From assembly GCA_966128725.1 (NCBI GenBank), contig CBHYLN010000163.1, positions 1 through 10,591 of the forward strand: a DNA stretch of 10,591 nucleotides. The letters are read 5' to 3'. A model generated the notes under the pieces. The model worked only from the letters and a program-made list of their open reading frames with translations, was not told where the DNA came from and searched no databases. This stretch comes from JAFDZV01 sp966128725 (GTDB taxonomy: Bacteria; Bacteroidota; Ignavibacteria; OLB7). Position 1 is the first letter of the stretch; every line of letters starts with the position of its first letter. The position numbers and the translations under genes were made by a program. Positions 1-6,632 of this stretch are shown piece by piece.

Positions 1-473
1 CGCTCAGAACGGAGGGTGCTCGCTTCATCGGCGGCAAGCCAGGACCCCAATTGCGCCGGGAGGGCGATGTCGCTCTGTCACGAGGCAGCGCGCGCCTCGC
101 GCTGAATCTCTATACCGGAGCCATCGCGGCCGAACCGGCCACGCGCAACGCCGAAGGGTGCTCGTGTTGGGCGGCGCCGGTTGCGCGGGTTGCCGGCACG
201 GCGTCGTTGGGGATGGACGATGCCTTTGCCGAAGTCTCCGTGCTTACATGCGCGGGATGTGGCCAGCAGTGGTTGAGATATTACTACGTGGTGGAAGCGT
301 TCAGCCGTTCCGGGCGGTGGTATCTCGGGGCCATCTCATCCGTTCAGCGCGCCGTGCTTACCGCCGCCGATGCCCGCCGCCTGCTTGGCGAAATGGATTG
401 GTATTTTCAGGGCGGTAGTTACTTCAACGGACTGGTTTCCCGCGCATCCGGGCCTATAAGCCTGTATCCCTGA
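1..473 (+). CDS. Partial hypothetical protein with C-x-C and C-x-x-C motifs (5' end outside window)
   Basis: The reading frame is open from base 3 to a TGA at 471-473, so the gene probably starts upstream of the window; a TTG at 51 is possible but has no convincing ribosome binding site. About 156 residues are visible. A Cys-x-Cys followed some 27 residues later by Cys-Ala-Gly-Cys-Gly is spaced like a zinc ribbon. It is followed by an aromatic-rich stretch (WLRYYYVVEAF, then SGRWY) and a C-terminal segment with WYFQGGSYF. The dense conserved-looking aromatic and glycine pattern and G+C-rich wobble positions argue for a real protein. I do not recognise the family; zinc binding is inferred from cysteine spacing only. 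The ORFs on the opposite strand here look like shadows. Confidence 0.6.
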   Translation, partial: LRTEGARFIGGKPGPQLRREGDVALSRGSARLALNLYTGAIAAEPATRNAEGCSCWAAPVARVAGTASLGMDDAFAEVSVLTCAGCGQQWLRYYYVVEAFSRSGRWYLGAISSVQRAVLTAADARRLLGEMDWYFQGGSYFNGLVSRASGPISLYP

Positions 474-728
474 TGCCGTTCGTTGGATATGTGATGTGTG
501 GTACGTTCCCTTGGCAACCGGGTTCTCATTGCTGAAATCACCCGTGCGCACTTTCGGGCCACGGCTCCCGTTCTCCCATGATTCCTGCCTGTCAGGCTGC
601 TGAACAACGCCATCAGCGGCGTTGGTCTGCACGCCACCGAGCACGAACGGCCCGGCCGAGGTGCGGAACATGCCGTAGCCGGTACGGCATGTTCCGCCCT
701 GAATGAAATCCGGTATGTGTACCGCCCG
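474..728. other. Intergenic region between convergent genes, with a long perfect hairpin
   Basis: This 255-bp stretch lies between the end of the left-edge gene and the end of the minus-strand beta-helix gene. I see no convincing coding frame. Apart from the inverted repeat at 663-697, it holds a weaker hairpin around 541-564 (CCGTG/CACGG, with GAAA as loop on the minus strand). Confidence 0.5.
663..697. terminator. Perfect 15-bp inverted repeat, possible bidirectional terminator
   Basis: The left arm GCGGAACATGCCGTA (663-677) is the exact reverse complement of 683-697, with a 5-nt loop GCCGG. It sits about 31 bp past the stop of the minus-strand beta-helix gene and 190 bp past the stop of the plus-strand gene, the place expected for a transcript-end structure between convergent genes. 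No T-run follows on either strand, so it may act as a 3'-end stabiliser or be a dispersed palindromic repeat instead. Confidence 0.45.
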
Positions 729-2234
729 TTACCAGCGCACCAAGGTCGTGGCAAGCAGCCGTGTGCCGCTGTGCACCACGCAGAGATACGAACCGGCAGG
801 CAGCGCACCCACTTCCATTATGCCCTGTGCGTCGGCAATGCCATGCAGCACACGCTCGCCGCGCATGTCGTACAACGCCACATCGATATCACCGCCGTTG
901 GTTCCCTCCACGGCAATACGACCTTCGCGTGCCATAGCGCGCACCCATACTCTCGAGGCGGGTTGCGCCGCGTTACCCACGCCGGAGGCGGGCGCCCCCT
1001 CGAACGCGCCGATCGAGCGTGCCGTGCGGAACGGCCGGCCGTTGTAATCCAGCACCGGCTCGGTTATCGTAAATCCACGGCCAACCGCCGGCGACGACGC
1101 GGGGATCGAGAGGTTATCCGGAGGCGCCGCCAGCAGCGGGTCCGAGCCGATAATCCCGTTCGCTTCGGCCACGGGTAGATTGGGTCCTGGCCACGTTCCG
1201 CTGTCGACATTGTACCACAGGTTGCTCGCGAACAGGAACGATGTTGGCCGTGTATTGGGGCCAACGTTCAACGTTGGGTTGGCCGCGACGCTTCCCACAA
1301 CCACGATGTTGTTCAGGAAGGCATTGTCGCCGCATTGCACGAAGCGTGAATCGGTGGTTTCCTGCAGAATCCTGATTGCCCATTTGCCGGGCAGGTAGAA
1401 CGTGTTGTTTGCCACCACCGAGTTCACCGTGCCAACAAACGCCACCGGAGCTTCGGCGCCTACAAACACATTGCTGTACACGGCGATGAACGATGACTCG
1501 AACGTGGCATCCTGCGGCCGGAAGAATTGCAGCCCGGTGGAGCCGCCGATGTTCAGCGCGCGACCGCCGCCGGCGATGAAGCTGTTGCGCTCGATGATGA
1601 TGTGGTGCGTGCCACCTTTTGCCTGGATGCAGTTCGAGCCGGCGCGTTCGAACCGGTTGCCGGTGAACTGGCCGAAGTGGCAGCCAACCATGTCGATCAT
1701 GCTTCCGCCCGGCGAACCGTCGTGGAAGTAACAATCCCGAACGGCGAAACTGTCGATGCCGGAGAGCTTCAACTGATCGTTGTTGCCGGTGGCGTCGATG
1801 CCGCGCCACTCGCAGCGCTCGATCACGATGTGGTGCGAGGGTGTGTCGAACGTGCCGGCATCGTCCAGATTAAGCCCGTTGCCGGTTTGTCCCTGTATGA
1901 TAAATCCGATGATGCGCACGTAGGCCGCATCGGAGAGCTGCCACGCGTTGCCGCCACCCTGCAGGATCACCTCCTGGCCGGGCGCGGCCATGATGGTAAT
2001 CCATGCATCCGCCCGTCCCTGAAGGTTCGATACCGCCTGCCCGCCGGCATAGGTGCCACCTTGGAACAGAATGGTATCGCCGGGCTGCGCCGCCGCCGCC
2101 GCGGGCTGGAGATTCGTGTACGAGCCGCTTGCGCTTACCTCGAGTGTGCGTGCCCCGGCGCCTGTTGTTGCCGTGGCAAACAACGATGCCGTGATAAGAA
2201 ACAACCGTGTAAAGATGGTGGATCGATTTGTCAT
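729..2234 (-). CDS. Secreted right-handed parallel beta-helix protein with T9SS C-terminal sorting domain
   Basis: The protein has 501 residues from the ATG at 2234, chosen because GGAGG (2240-2244) lies 5 nt upstream and a signal peptide follows directly (charged MTNRSTIFTR, hydrophobic core, small residues to about 28). The body to about residue 415 shows the repeating short Asn/Gly-rich strands of a pectate-lyase-like beta-helix (HHIVIERCEW, FAVRDCYF, HHIIIERNSF, NSVVANNTFYL). It ends with DYNGRPFR..SIGAFE, a common close of bacterial beta-helix domains. The last 73 residues (VALYDMRGERV.., LPAGSYLCVV.., TTLVRW) fit a type IX secretion CTD, which directs export across the outer membrane and is usually removed at the surface. 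Polysaccharide binding or cleavage is likely for the fold, but I cannot identify a catalytic site. Neighbouring upstream genes also encode exported proteins. Confidence 0.87.
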   Translation of the reverse strand: MTNRSTIFTRLFLITASLFATATTGAGARTLEVSASGSYTNLQPAAAAAQPGDTILFQGGTYAGGQAVSNLQGRADAWITIMAAPGQEVILQGGGNAWQLSDAAYVRIIGFIIQGQTGNGLNLDDAGTFDTPSHHIVIERCEWRGIDATGNNDQLKLSGIDSFAVRDCYFHDGSPGGSMIDMVGCHFGQFTGNRFERAGSNCIQAKGGTHHIIIERNSFIAGGGRALNIGGSTGLQFFRPQDATFESSFIAVYSNVFVGAEAPVAFVGTVNSVVANNTFYLPGKWAIRILQETTDSRFVQCGDNAFLNNIVVVGSVAANPTLNVGPNTRPTSFLFASNLWYNVDSGTWPGPNLPVAEANGIIGSDPLLAAPPDNLSIPASSPAVGRGFTITEPVLDYNGRPFRTARSIGAFEGAPASGVGNAAQPASRVWVRAMAREGRIAVEGTNGGDIDVALYDMRGERVLHGIADAQGIMEVGALPAGSYLCVVHSGTRLLATTLVRW

Positions 2235-2370
2235 GAAGACCTCCGGAGATCGTTGGTAACGGCGGGCGGGCAGCCTGTGATTACAACATGTGGGATGCAC
2301 TGTGCACCCGGTGCTGGTCCGCTGTGTTCGGCGCAATATCGGGAATCCGGTCCTACGGGCACGCATGCGG

Positions 2371-2395
2371 CACCGGCGCGGTTGCCGCGCCGGTG
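2371..2395. repeat. Perfect hairpin, 11-bp stem, 3-nt loop
   Basis: CACCGGCGCGG (2371-2381) and its exact reverse complement (2385-2395) flank the loop TTG. It lies in the 301-bp spacer upstream of the beta-helix gene, 18 bp from a second, longer hairpin at 2414-2444. Such compact GC-rich hairpins in tandem resemble REP-type palindromic repeats; no T-run marks it as an intrinsic terminator. Confidence 0.5.
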
Positions 2396-2413
2396 GGATG
2401 TGTTGCCGCGACT

Positions 2414-2444
2414 CCGTAGCGACGCCGAAACGGCGTCGCTACGG
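2414..2444. repeat. Perfect hairpin, 14-bp stem, AAA loop
   Basis: CCGTAGCGACGCCG (2414-2427) and its exact reverse complement (2431-2444) are separated only by AAA. This is a strongly predicted cruciform or RNA hairpin in non-coding DNA between two minus-strand genes. It may be a dispersed palindromic element or part of the beta-helix gene's 5' leader. No other copy occurs in this window. Confidence 0.55.
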
Positions 2445-2472
2445 TTCCGGCATACTGTGACGCCCGAAATGC

Positions 2473-2513
2473 GAACGGGCCGGGGAATCCGTTGGGAAAC
2501 ACCCGGCCCGTTC
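2473..2513 (-). terminator. 12-bp inverted repeat downstream of a cysteine-rich protein gene, probable terminator
   Basis: GAACGGGCCGGG (2473-2484) pairs perfectly with 2502-2513 across a 17-nt loop. On the minus strand it starts 22 nt after the stop codon of the 2536-2943 gene, the normal place for a 3'-end structure. A U-tract is missing, so factor-independent termination is uncertain. Confidence 0.45.
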
Positions 2514-2535
2514 CGTTATACGCCGATCCTGCCTT

Positions 2536-2943
2536 TTAACACGGTGGCAGGCACGGATTCACTCTGAACACGCAGTTCGGTTCGTCGTAGCAGATCGAGG
2601 CGCAGCAATTCACCGCGGCCGGATTCACGCTGAAGCACTGCGTGCATCCCGGCGTAGGCGGGGCAACAAACGGATACTGGTTGCCGAACACATCCTGTGC
2701 TCCAACCGGAACGAACGCTCCCAACGAGATATTCGTGGTGACGGCTGGGCCGGCCGCGATGGCGAACTTCCGAACGTTGCCCAGGGCATCGTACAGATAC
2801 ATCGTGAACGGGCAGCCGGTGTTGTTGATTACCCGCTGCACAACACAGGGCGATTGCGCGTGCGCCGATGCAGGCGTCAGAAGCAACATCAACGAAAGCA
2901 GTGCGGCGGCCAATGCGGTCGCGCCATAAATACGATTGGTCAT
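2536..2943 (-). CDS. Small exported cysteine-rich protein, paralogue 1 (ten-cysteine variant)
   Basis: The protein has 135 residues. The start at 2943 is supported by GGAG (2952-2955) 8 nt upstream and an immediate signal peptide with a hydrophobic core (residues 10-23) and a likely cut after AHA, giving a mature end QSPCVVQ. The mature part of about 106 residues has ten cysteines (33, 44, 100, 103, 113, 114, 118, 124, 131, 135) in the order SPC, TGC, PGC-x-x-C, CC, ICYD, C-x-F, NPC and a terminal C. It aligns along its whole length with the two genes upstream on the same strand, but the cysteines that would be at 49 and 59 are Tyr and Lys. I do not recognise the family. Export and disulfide stabilisation are inferred from the signal peptide and cysteine content. 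There is no T9SS tail, so a periplasmic or otherwise released product is likely. Confidence 0.8.
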   Translation of the reverse strand: MTNRIYGATALAAALLSLMLLLTPASAHAQSPCVVQRVINNTGCPFTMYLYDALGNVRKFAIAAGPAVTTNISLGAFVPVGAQDVFGNQYPFVAPPTPGCTQCFSVNPAAVNCCASICYDEPNCVFRVNPCLPPC

Positions 2944-3163
2944 GATCGTGTCTCCAAGAGAATGGGAATCTGTGTGAGTGATGCCGGGATAGCGTGGCTG
3001 GCAATACCCTGCGACGCCATCGATATCCGGCTGATACTGTCGGCTTTGTTGCGGTGTACTACTGCACCCCGCATTGGATGCCGCCGGCCGCTATCGCAGC
3101 GTGCTGGCGGCGCCGGCATTGAACATCATGATGTGTGGTACAGGCTATCCGCGATCGGCTGGC
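2944..3163. other. Spacer between paralogues 1 and 2
   Basis: The 220-bp spacer is upstream of paralogue 1 on the minus strand and must hold its promoter if the genes are transcribed separately. Apart from the ribosome binding site near 2952, I find no strong structure or promoter match. Confidence 0.4.
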
Positions 3164-3577
3164 TCAGCAGACGATCGGGCATCCGCTGTTGATAGTGAAC
3201 GTGCATGCGGCCTCGTCGTAGCATACGCTTCCACAGCAGCCGAACCCGGCCGGGGTAAGCGGAATGCAGGGCGTGCAGCCGGGCGATGGAAGGCCCACGA
3301 ACGGATGGTTGACGCCGTTGGCATCCACAACACCCACCGGGATCGATGTGCCGATTGAAATGCGTGTGACGATCTGAGCGCCCGAGATGGGGTAGCAGAC
3401 GACCACGCCGGCGGCATCATACAGGCAGAGGTTGAACGAGCAACCCGTTTGGTTGATCACCTGCTGTACGACGCATGGCGATTGTGCAACGGCGGCGGTT
3501 GGGGTGGTCATCGACACGATGAGCATGATTGCCGTGGCCAGCGCAGCGGCGCCGATAACGCGAATGTGTGTGTTCAT
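3164..3577 (-). CDS. Small exported cysteine-rich protein, paralogue 2 (twelve-cysteine form)
   Basis: The protein has 137 residues from the ATG at 3577. Longer in-frame starts exist upstream, but this one places a typical signal peptide (MNTHIRVIG, hydrophobic core, TAAVA cut) at the N-terminus, matching the paralogues. No clear Shine-Dalgarno sequence precedes it. Twelve cysteines occur in the mature chain (35, 46, 51, 61, 101, 104, 114, 115, 119, 125, 133, 137). Shared blocks with paralogue 3 include NLCLYDAAGVV, PVGVV, GLPxPGC-x-PC, CC-x-x-VCYD and ACTFTIN. The chain ends on a cysteine. Function is unknown; a compact disulfide-rich exported domain is inferred. It lies between its two paralogues in a head-to-tail array that points to local duplication. 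Confidence 0.8.
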   Translation of the reverse strand: MNTHIRVIGAAALATAIMLIVSMTTPTAAVAQSPCVVQQVINQTGCSFNLCLYDAAGVVVCYPISGAQIVTRISIGTSIPVGVVDANGVNHPFVGLPSPGCTPCIPLTPAGFGCCGSVCYDEAACTFTINSGCPIVC

Positions 3578-3801
3578 GGTACTGTCTTTTGGTTTGTAGG
3601 GCGTAATGGTGCCGGCAATCGAATTGCACGGCCGGAGCGGCGCCAGCATCAGGCTCCGGCCGGTAGGTAACCCAACGGCAACAGCGCCCACGGCGTTGCC
3701 GATCGGTAGCGCGCGGCCGGGGTGTTGGCGGTATCGGCCCGCTTGTACGGGGAGCCGCGCGCTGCCATGTCAGGCCGTGTTGCATTGCTCCGCTGTCCGC
3801 C
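3578..3801. other. Spacer between paralogues 2 and 3, with inverted repeat
   Basis: The 224-bp spacer contains a perfect 10-bp inverted repeat CGGCCGGAGC (3629-3638) with its complement at 3653-3662 and a 14-nt loop. On the minus strand this is about 140 nt after the stop of paralogue 3 and 50 nt before the start of paralogue 2. It could end the upstream transcript or shape the leader of the next gene. There is no T-run. Confidence 0.4.
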
Positions 3802-4215
3802 TTACGGCAGGCACGGAACCGGGCACGCGTTGATCGTGAACGTGCATGCGCGCTGGTCGTAGCAGACGGTGACGCAGCAGACCACTGCCGGTGCTATCGG
3901 TGTGTAGCACGGCGAACATCCCGGTGCTGGAAGCCCGGCAAACGCGTAGTTGAATCCGCCCGCGCTTACCACGCCTACCGGTACAAAGTTGCCCAACACA
4001 ATAGGTGTTGGGCCGCCGGCCGGGATGGCATAACAATTCACCACGCCCGCTGCGTCGTACAGGCAAAGGTTTATCGGGCATCCCGAGAAGTTGAAGACAT
4101 TCTGCACCACGCACGGTGATTGCGCGCGAGCCTCCTGTGGCGCCAACGTTGCCGTTGCGGAAAAGAGCATGGTGAACAGAAGCGCGAGCCCAAGGAACGT
4201 TCGTCCGTTGATCAT
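3802..4215 (-). CDS. Small exported cysteine-rich protein, paralogue 3 (twelve-cysteine form)
   Basis: The protein has 137 residues from the ATG at 4215, which has the best ribosome binding site of the array (AGGAGG at 4223-4228, 7-nt spacing). The frame stays open far upstream, but that part is low-complexity and has no signal peptide. The N-terminus is a signal peptide ending near ARA, then QSPCVVQ. Cysteines lie at 35, 46, 51, 61, 100, 103, 113, 114, 118, 124, 131 and 135, and the chain ends CLP. It is closest to paralogue 2 (both have CLYDAAGVV-x-C). As the first gene on the minus strand after the divergent spacer, it may be the lead gene of the array. The role is unknown; extracytoplasmic location and disulfide bonding are inferred. 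Confidence 0.8.
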   Translation of the reverse strand: MINGRTFLGLALLFTMLFSATATLAPQEARAQSPCVVQNVFNFSGCPINLCLYDAAGVVNCYAIPAGGPTPIVLGNFVPVGVVSAGGFNYAFAGLPAPGCSPCYTPIAPAVVCCVTVCYDQRACTFTINACPVPCLP

Positions 4216-4577
4216 TGCCGATCCTCCTGATGATGTAAACGATGCCAATGGATCTGGTGGAGCCCTGTGGGGTGCATGCAAGCGCGGCGATACCGGCCGC
4301 GTGATTGCTGGAGTCCGTTCTATAAGAGGGTGGTGTGGGGTGTAATTGGACATCGCCATACGGATTCGCGACCGAATTCCGGTGGTGGTGTTCGGTTGAG
4401 GGGCGGGGAGATACGCGGGCGGCGGCGGGATGGGCGCGCGCGTTTCCGCCGTAATCGTGCTCCCAACGCCAGGATTGGTATGTTGCAACACCGCGCCCTG
4501 CGGATCATGCGCATCAAATGCAGCGCGTGGGTGTGTGTGGCGCGTCATCAATCAACACTGGTGGGATCAATCACGCA
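4216..4577. promoter_or_regulatory. Divergent intergenic region between the cysteine-rich array and the hydrolase gene
   Basis: This 362-bp spacer separates genes transcribed away from each other, so it should hold promoters for both. I see the ribosome binding site of the minus-strand gene (4223-4228) but no clear promoter, operator or long inverted repeat. The ORFs that cross it are extensions or shadows with skewed composition. Confidence 0.4.
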
Positions 4578-5579
4578 ATGGAACATACGTCGTGGCTCTC
4601 GGTACTGTGTCTGCACATTCTCCTTGGTTCGGGCGCCGGCCTGTTGATTGCGCCGCCGGCATCGGCCCAATTCCGCACATGGACTTCCGAGAACGTGACG
4701 CTCGACGGAAAACCCGGCGCGCTTGCCGGCACATTAGTGGTGCCGTCCGGCACGGGCAAGGTGCCGTTGGTGATCGTCATCGCGGGCTCAGGCCCAACCG
4801 ACCGCGATGGCAACACGATGGGCGAGCCAACCGGGCCGAACAGTCTGCGCCAGTTGGCCGAGGCGCTGGGCTCGCGGGGCATCGCGGCGCTGCGCTACGA
4901 CAAGCGCGGCGTAGGCGCCAGCAGCGCCGCGGCCGTGGCGGAGCAGAATCTGCGGTTTGAAATGTATGTCGACGATGCCGCGAACTGGGTTCGCAAATAC
5001 AGCGGTGATCCCCGGTTCTCCTGTGTGGTGATCATCGGCCACAGCGAGGGATCGCTGGTTGGGATGCTCGCCGCGCAGAAAGCCCCGGTTGCCGGGTTCG
5101 TCTCCATTGCCGGCCCGGCGCGCCGTGCCGACATGGTTATCCGCGATCAGCTTGCCGCCCAATTGCCGCCATCGATGCTGGCCGAGGTGAACACCCTGCT
5201 GGCCAGCCTGGTTGACGGCAAAACCGTCAGCAACCCACCGCCGGCGTTGGCGTCGCTGTTCCGCCCCAGCGTTCAGCCGTACATGATCTCGTGGTTCCAC
5301 TACAACGGTGCCCAGGAAATCGCCCGCCTTGGCATTCCGATCCTGGTTGCGCAAGGCACCCACGACCTGCAAGTGGCCACTTCCGAGGCCGACGCGCTTG
5401 TGCGCGCGCAACCGGCGGCGAAGCTGCTGAAGCTTGCAGGGATGAACCATGTGCTGAAGAATACGCCCGCGGGGCGAGCAGAACAGGCGGACGCGTACTC
5501 CAATCCCAATCTCCCGATTGTGCCGGAGTTGGTGAGCGGCATCGCGACGTTTGTTGCCGCGGTTGCAGGCGCAAAGTGA
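4578..5579 (+). CDS. Secreted alpha/beta-hydrolase (serine esterase/peptidase-like)
   Basis: The protein has 333 residues from the ATG at 4578. An upstream in-frame ATG at 4518 would add 20 residues in front of the signal peptide and is less likely. No Shine-Dalgarno is evident, as is common in Bacteroidota. A signal peptide covers residues 1-30 (cut after ASA, mature QFRTW). The fold's hallmarks are present: the strand-turn LVIVIAGSGPTDRDGN (64-79, oxyanion region), LRYDKRGVGAS (105-115), the nucleophile elbow G-H-S156-E-G, the acid D263 in AQGTHDLQV and H291 in GMNHVLK. All three catalytic residues are in place, so the enzyme should be active as an esterase or peptidase-like hydrolase. The substrate cannot be told. 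The exported location fits the secreted-protein theme of the neighbouring minus-strand genes; the VOC gene follows 93 bp later with its own ribosome binding site. Confidence 0.88.
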   Translation: MEHTSWLSVLCLHILLGSGAGLLIAPPASAQFRTWTSENVTLDGKPGALAGTLVVPSGTGKVPLVIVIAGSGPTDRDGNTMGEPTGPNSLRQLAEALGSRGIAALRYDKRGVGASSAAAVAEQNLRFEMYVDDAANWVRKYSGDPRFSCVVIIGHSEGSLVGMLAAQKAPVAGFVSIAGPARRADMVIRDQLAAQLPPSMLAEVNTLLASLVDGKTVSNPPPALASLFRPSVQPYMISWFHYNGAQEIARLGIPILVAQGTHDLQVATSEADALVRAQPAAKLLKLAGMNHVLKNTPAGRAEQADAYSNPNLPIVPELVSGIATFVAAVAGAK

Positions 5580-5672
5580 TAACATCCCGGTCGGTTGCCG
5601 CTTGACCACCGTTTTCGCCGCCCGAGCCGCGGCACACAGCCAGCGGCAATTCATAATCCGTGAGGTGTTCCC

Positions 5673-6122
5673 ATGTCGATGAAGCAGAACAACCAGCTCC
5701 TGAGCAGCGCGCCGTATTTTCCCGTCGCCGATCTGGAGCGTTCGGTGGTGTATTACGAGCGTGTGCTTGGCTTCAAGCGCGATACGGAGCGTGAACCCGA
5801 TGCAAACGTGTTGCCACGATTCGTTGTGGTACGCCGCGAGGGCCTGGCGATCGTGCTGCACGATGCCGGCGACGATAACCCTGGCCCCAACACAAATCCC
5901 GGCCCCAACACAAATCCCGGCCCCAACACAAATCCTGGCAGACGCCATGCCGATGCATGGGATGTGTACTTCTGGGTGCGCGACATCCACGCATTACACG
6001 CCGAGCTGCACGCCGCCGGCGCCGATGTGATGTCCGATCCGATTGTGCGGCCGTACCGCATGGAGGAATTTTCCGTGCGCGATGCCGATGGCAATGTGCT
6101 TGGATTCGGCCAGGCACTGTAG
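5673..6122 (+). CDS. VOC-family (glyoxalase/bleomycin-resistance fold) protein with internal PGPNTN repeat
   Basis: The protein has 149 residues. ATG 5673 is preceded by GAGGTG (5662-5667) at 5-nt spacing. The N-terminal beta-alpha-beta module starts with APYFPVADLERSVVYYERVLGF (13-34). The second module carries DVYFWVRDIHALHAEL (97-112) and ends EEFSVRDADGNVLGFGQ (131-147), the typical end of this superfamily. The first metal-binding histidine of glyoxalase I is not evident, so a binding (resistance) or dioxygenase-like role is as likely as lyase activity; the substrate is unknown. Residues 70-87 are three copies of Pro-Gly-Pro-Asn-Thr-Asn exactly in the linker between the two modules, which makes the protein longer than many single-domain relatives while leaving the fold intact. 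No signal peptide is present, so it is cytoplasmic. Confidence 0.85.
   Translation: MSMKQNNQLLSSAPYFPVADLERSVVYYERVLGFKRDTEREPDANVLPRFVVVRREGLAIVLHDAGDDNPGPNTNPGPNTNPGPNTNPGRRHADAWDVYFWVRDIHALHAELHAAGADVMSDPIVRPYRMEEFSVRDADGNVLGFGQAL
5880..5939 (+). repeat. In-frame 18-bp tandem repeat (three copies plus a partial) inside the VOC gene
   Basis: The unit CCCGGCCCCAACACAAAT occurs at 5898-5915 and 5916-5933, with a one-base variant (CCT for CCC) at 5880-5897 and a partial CCTGGC at 5934-5939. The unit is a multiple of three, so copy-number change keeps the frame and only alters the length of the Pro/Gly/Asn linker. This is a candidate variable-number tandem repeat. Confidence 0.9.
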
Positions 6123-6398
6123 CAACCGTCTTGCCGCATTTGTCGTGCGGAGCGTCTTCGGCGCATGCGCATACTCGAGCTGGTCCGGCGATCCTTTCCG
6201 CACGGCTCGAAATAATCCGCGGACAATGAGCGCAATTGTTCGTGCCGCTGCATTCCACCATCACCGCCAATAATCCAGCGCCCCGCGCAGAAGTACCATT
6301 TGTGGTATTGCCGACCGCGATCCCCGCGGGCTAATTTGGGCAATAATTGACTTGCGACACCTGTACATTTAACCGGAATTACAAAGGAGAATCGAGAG
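6123..6398. other. Intergenic region and composition boundary, with possible promoter
   Basis: This 276-bp non-coding stretch runs from the VOC gene into an A+T-richer segment. A short hairpin (CCGCA/TGCGG, about 6133-6150) follows the VOC stop. Near its end, TACATTTA (6364-6371) is one base from the Bacteroidota -7 consensus TAnnTTTG, with TTG at 6348 upstream; it may drive the 6399 gene. Confidence 0.35.
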
Positions 6399-6632
6399 AT
6401 GAAGATTGTATATATCGATGCATGCCTGTTCTTAATCAAAGCCGACGCGTCCGTAGATGAAACGTTGGCGTTCTACCGCATCATCGAAGCCCTGCCGGGG
6501 CAATGGAAAGAGATTGACGCTTTCTTAACGGCGAAGGCCCAAGAACTTAATCCGATCGCTTTGCAAGGAACTCCGCAACCGTACCCTTTCGAATCAATCC
6601 CGATAGTGACTCCGACACTTCAGCAAACATGA
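6399..6632 (+). CDS. Small hypothetical protein (77 aa)
   Basis: ATG 6399 follows a clear Shine-Dalgarno (AAAGGAG, 6383-6389, 9-nt spacing) and an A+T-rich promoter-like stretch, which supports translation. The product begins MKIVYIDACLFLIKAD and includes FYRIIEALPGQWKEIDAFLTAKAQEL, a plausible short helical segment; the last 30 residues are Pro/Thr/Gln-rich and look disordered. The final 86 bp overlap, antisense, the end of a minus-strand gene, so the C-terminus may be non-functional tail or the overlap may be genuine. I do not recognise the family. Confidence 0.5.
   Translation: MKIVYIDACLFLIKADASVDETLAFYRIIEALPGQWKEIDAFLTAKAQELNPIALQGTPQPYPFESIPIVTPTLQQT

Noticed and set aside
492..504. 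TGATGTGTGGTAC shared with 3129-3141
   Set aside because: A 13-bp match between two places in 10 kb is near chance level, and the flanks differ.
540..568. Minus-strand hairpin with GAAA loop and AGCCGTG...CACGGG arms, resembling group II intron domain V
   Set aside because: The stem is shorter than the usual 34-nt domain V, has a mismatch and only a one-base bulge, and no reverse transcriptase or other intron domain is nearby.
1527..2567. Long plus-strand ORF (346 codons) opposite the beta-helix gene
   Set aside because: The minus strand encodes a clear beta-helix protein with signal peptide and T9SS tail; this frame is a shadow of high G+C sequence.
5595..5649. TTGCCGCT/AGCGGCAA inverted repeat between the hydrolase and VOC genes
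   Set aside because: An 8-bp stem with a 39-nt loop in G+C-rich DNA is weak and lacks a T-run.
4788..5990. Long minus-strand ORF (400 codons) opposite the hydrolase and VOC genes
   Set aside because: It is the antisense shadow of two well-supported genes and has no recognisable protein features of its own.
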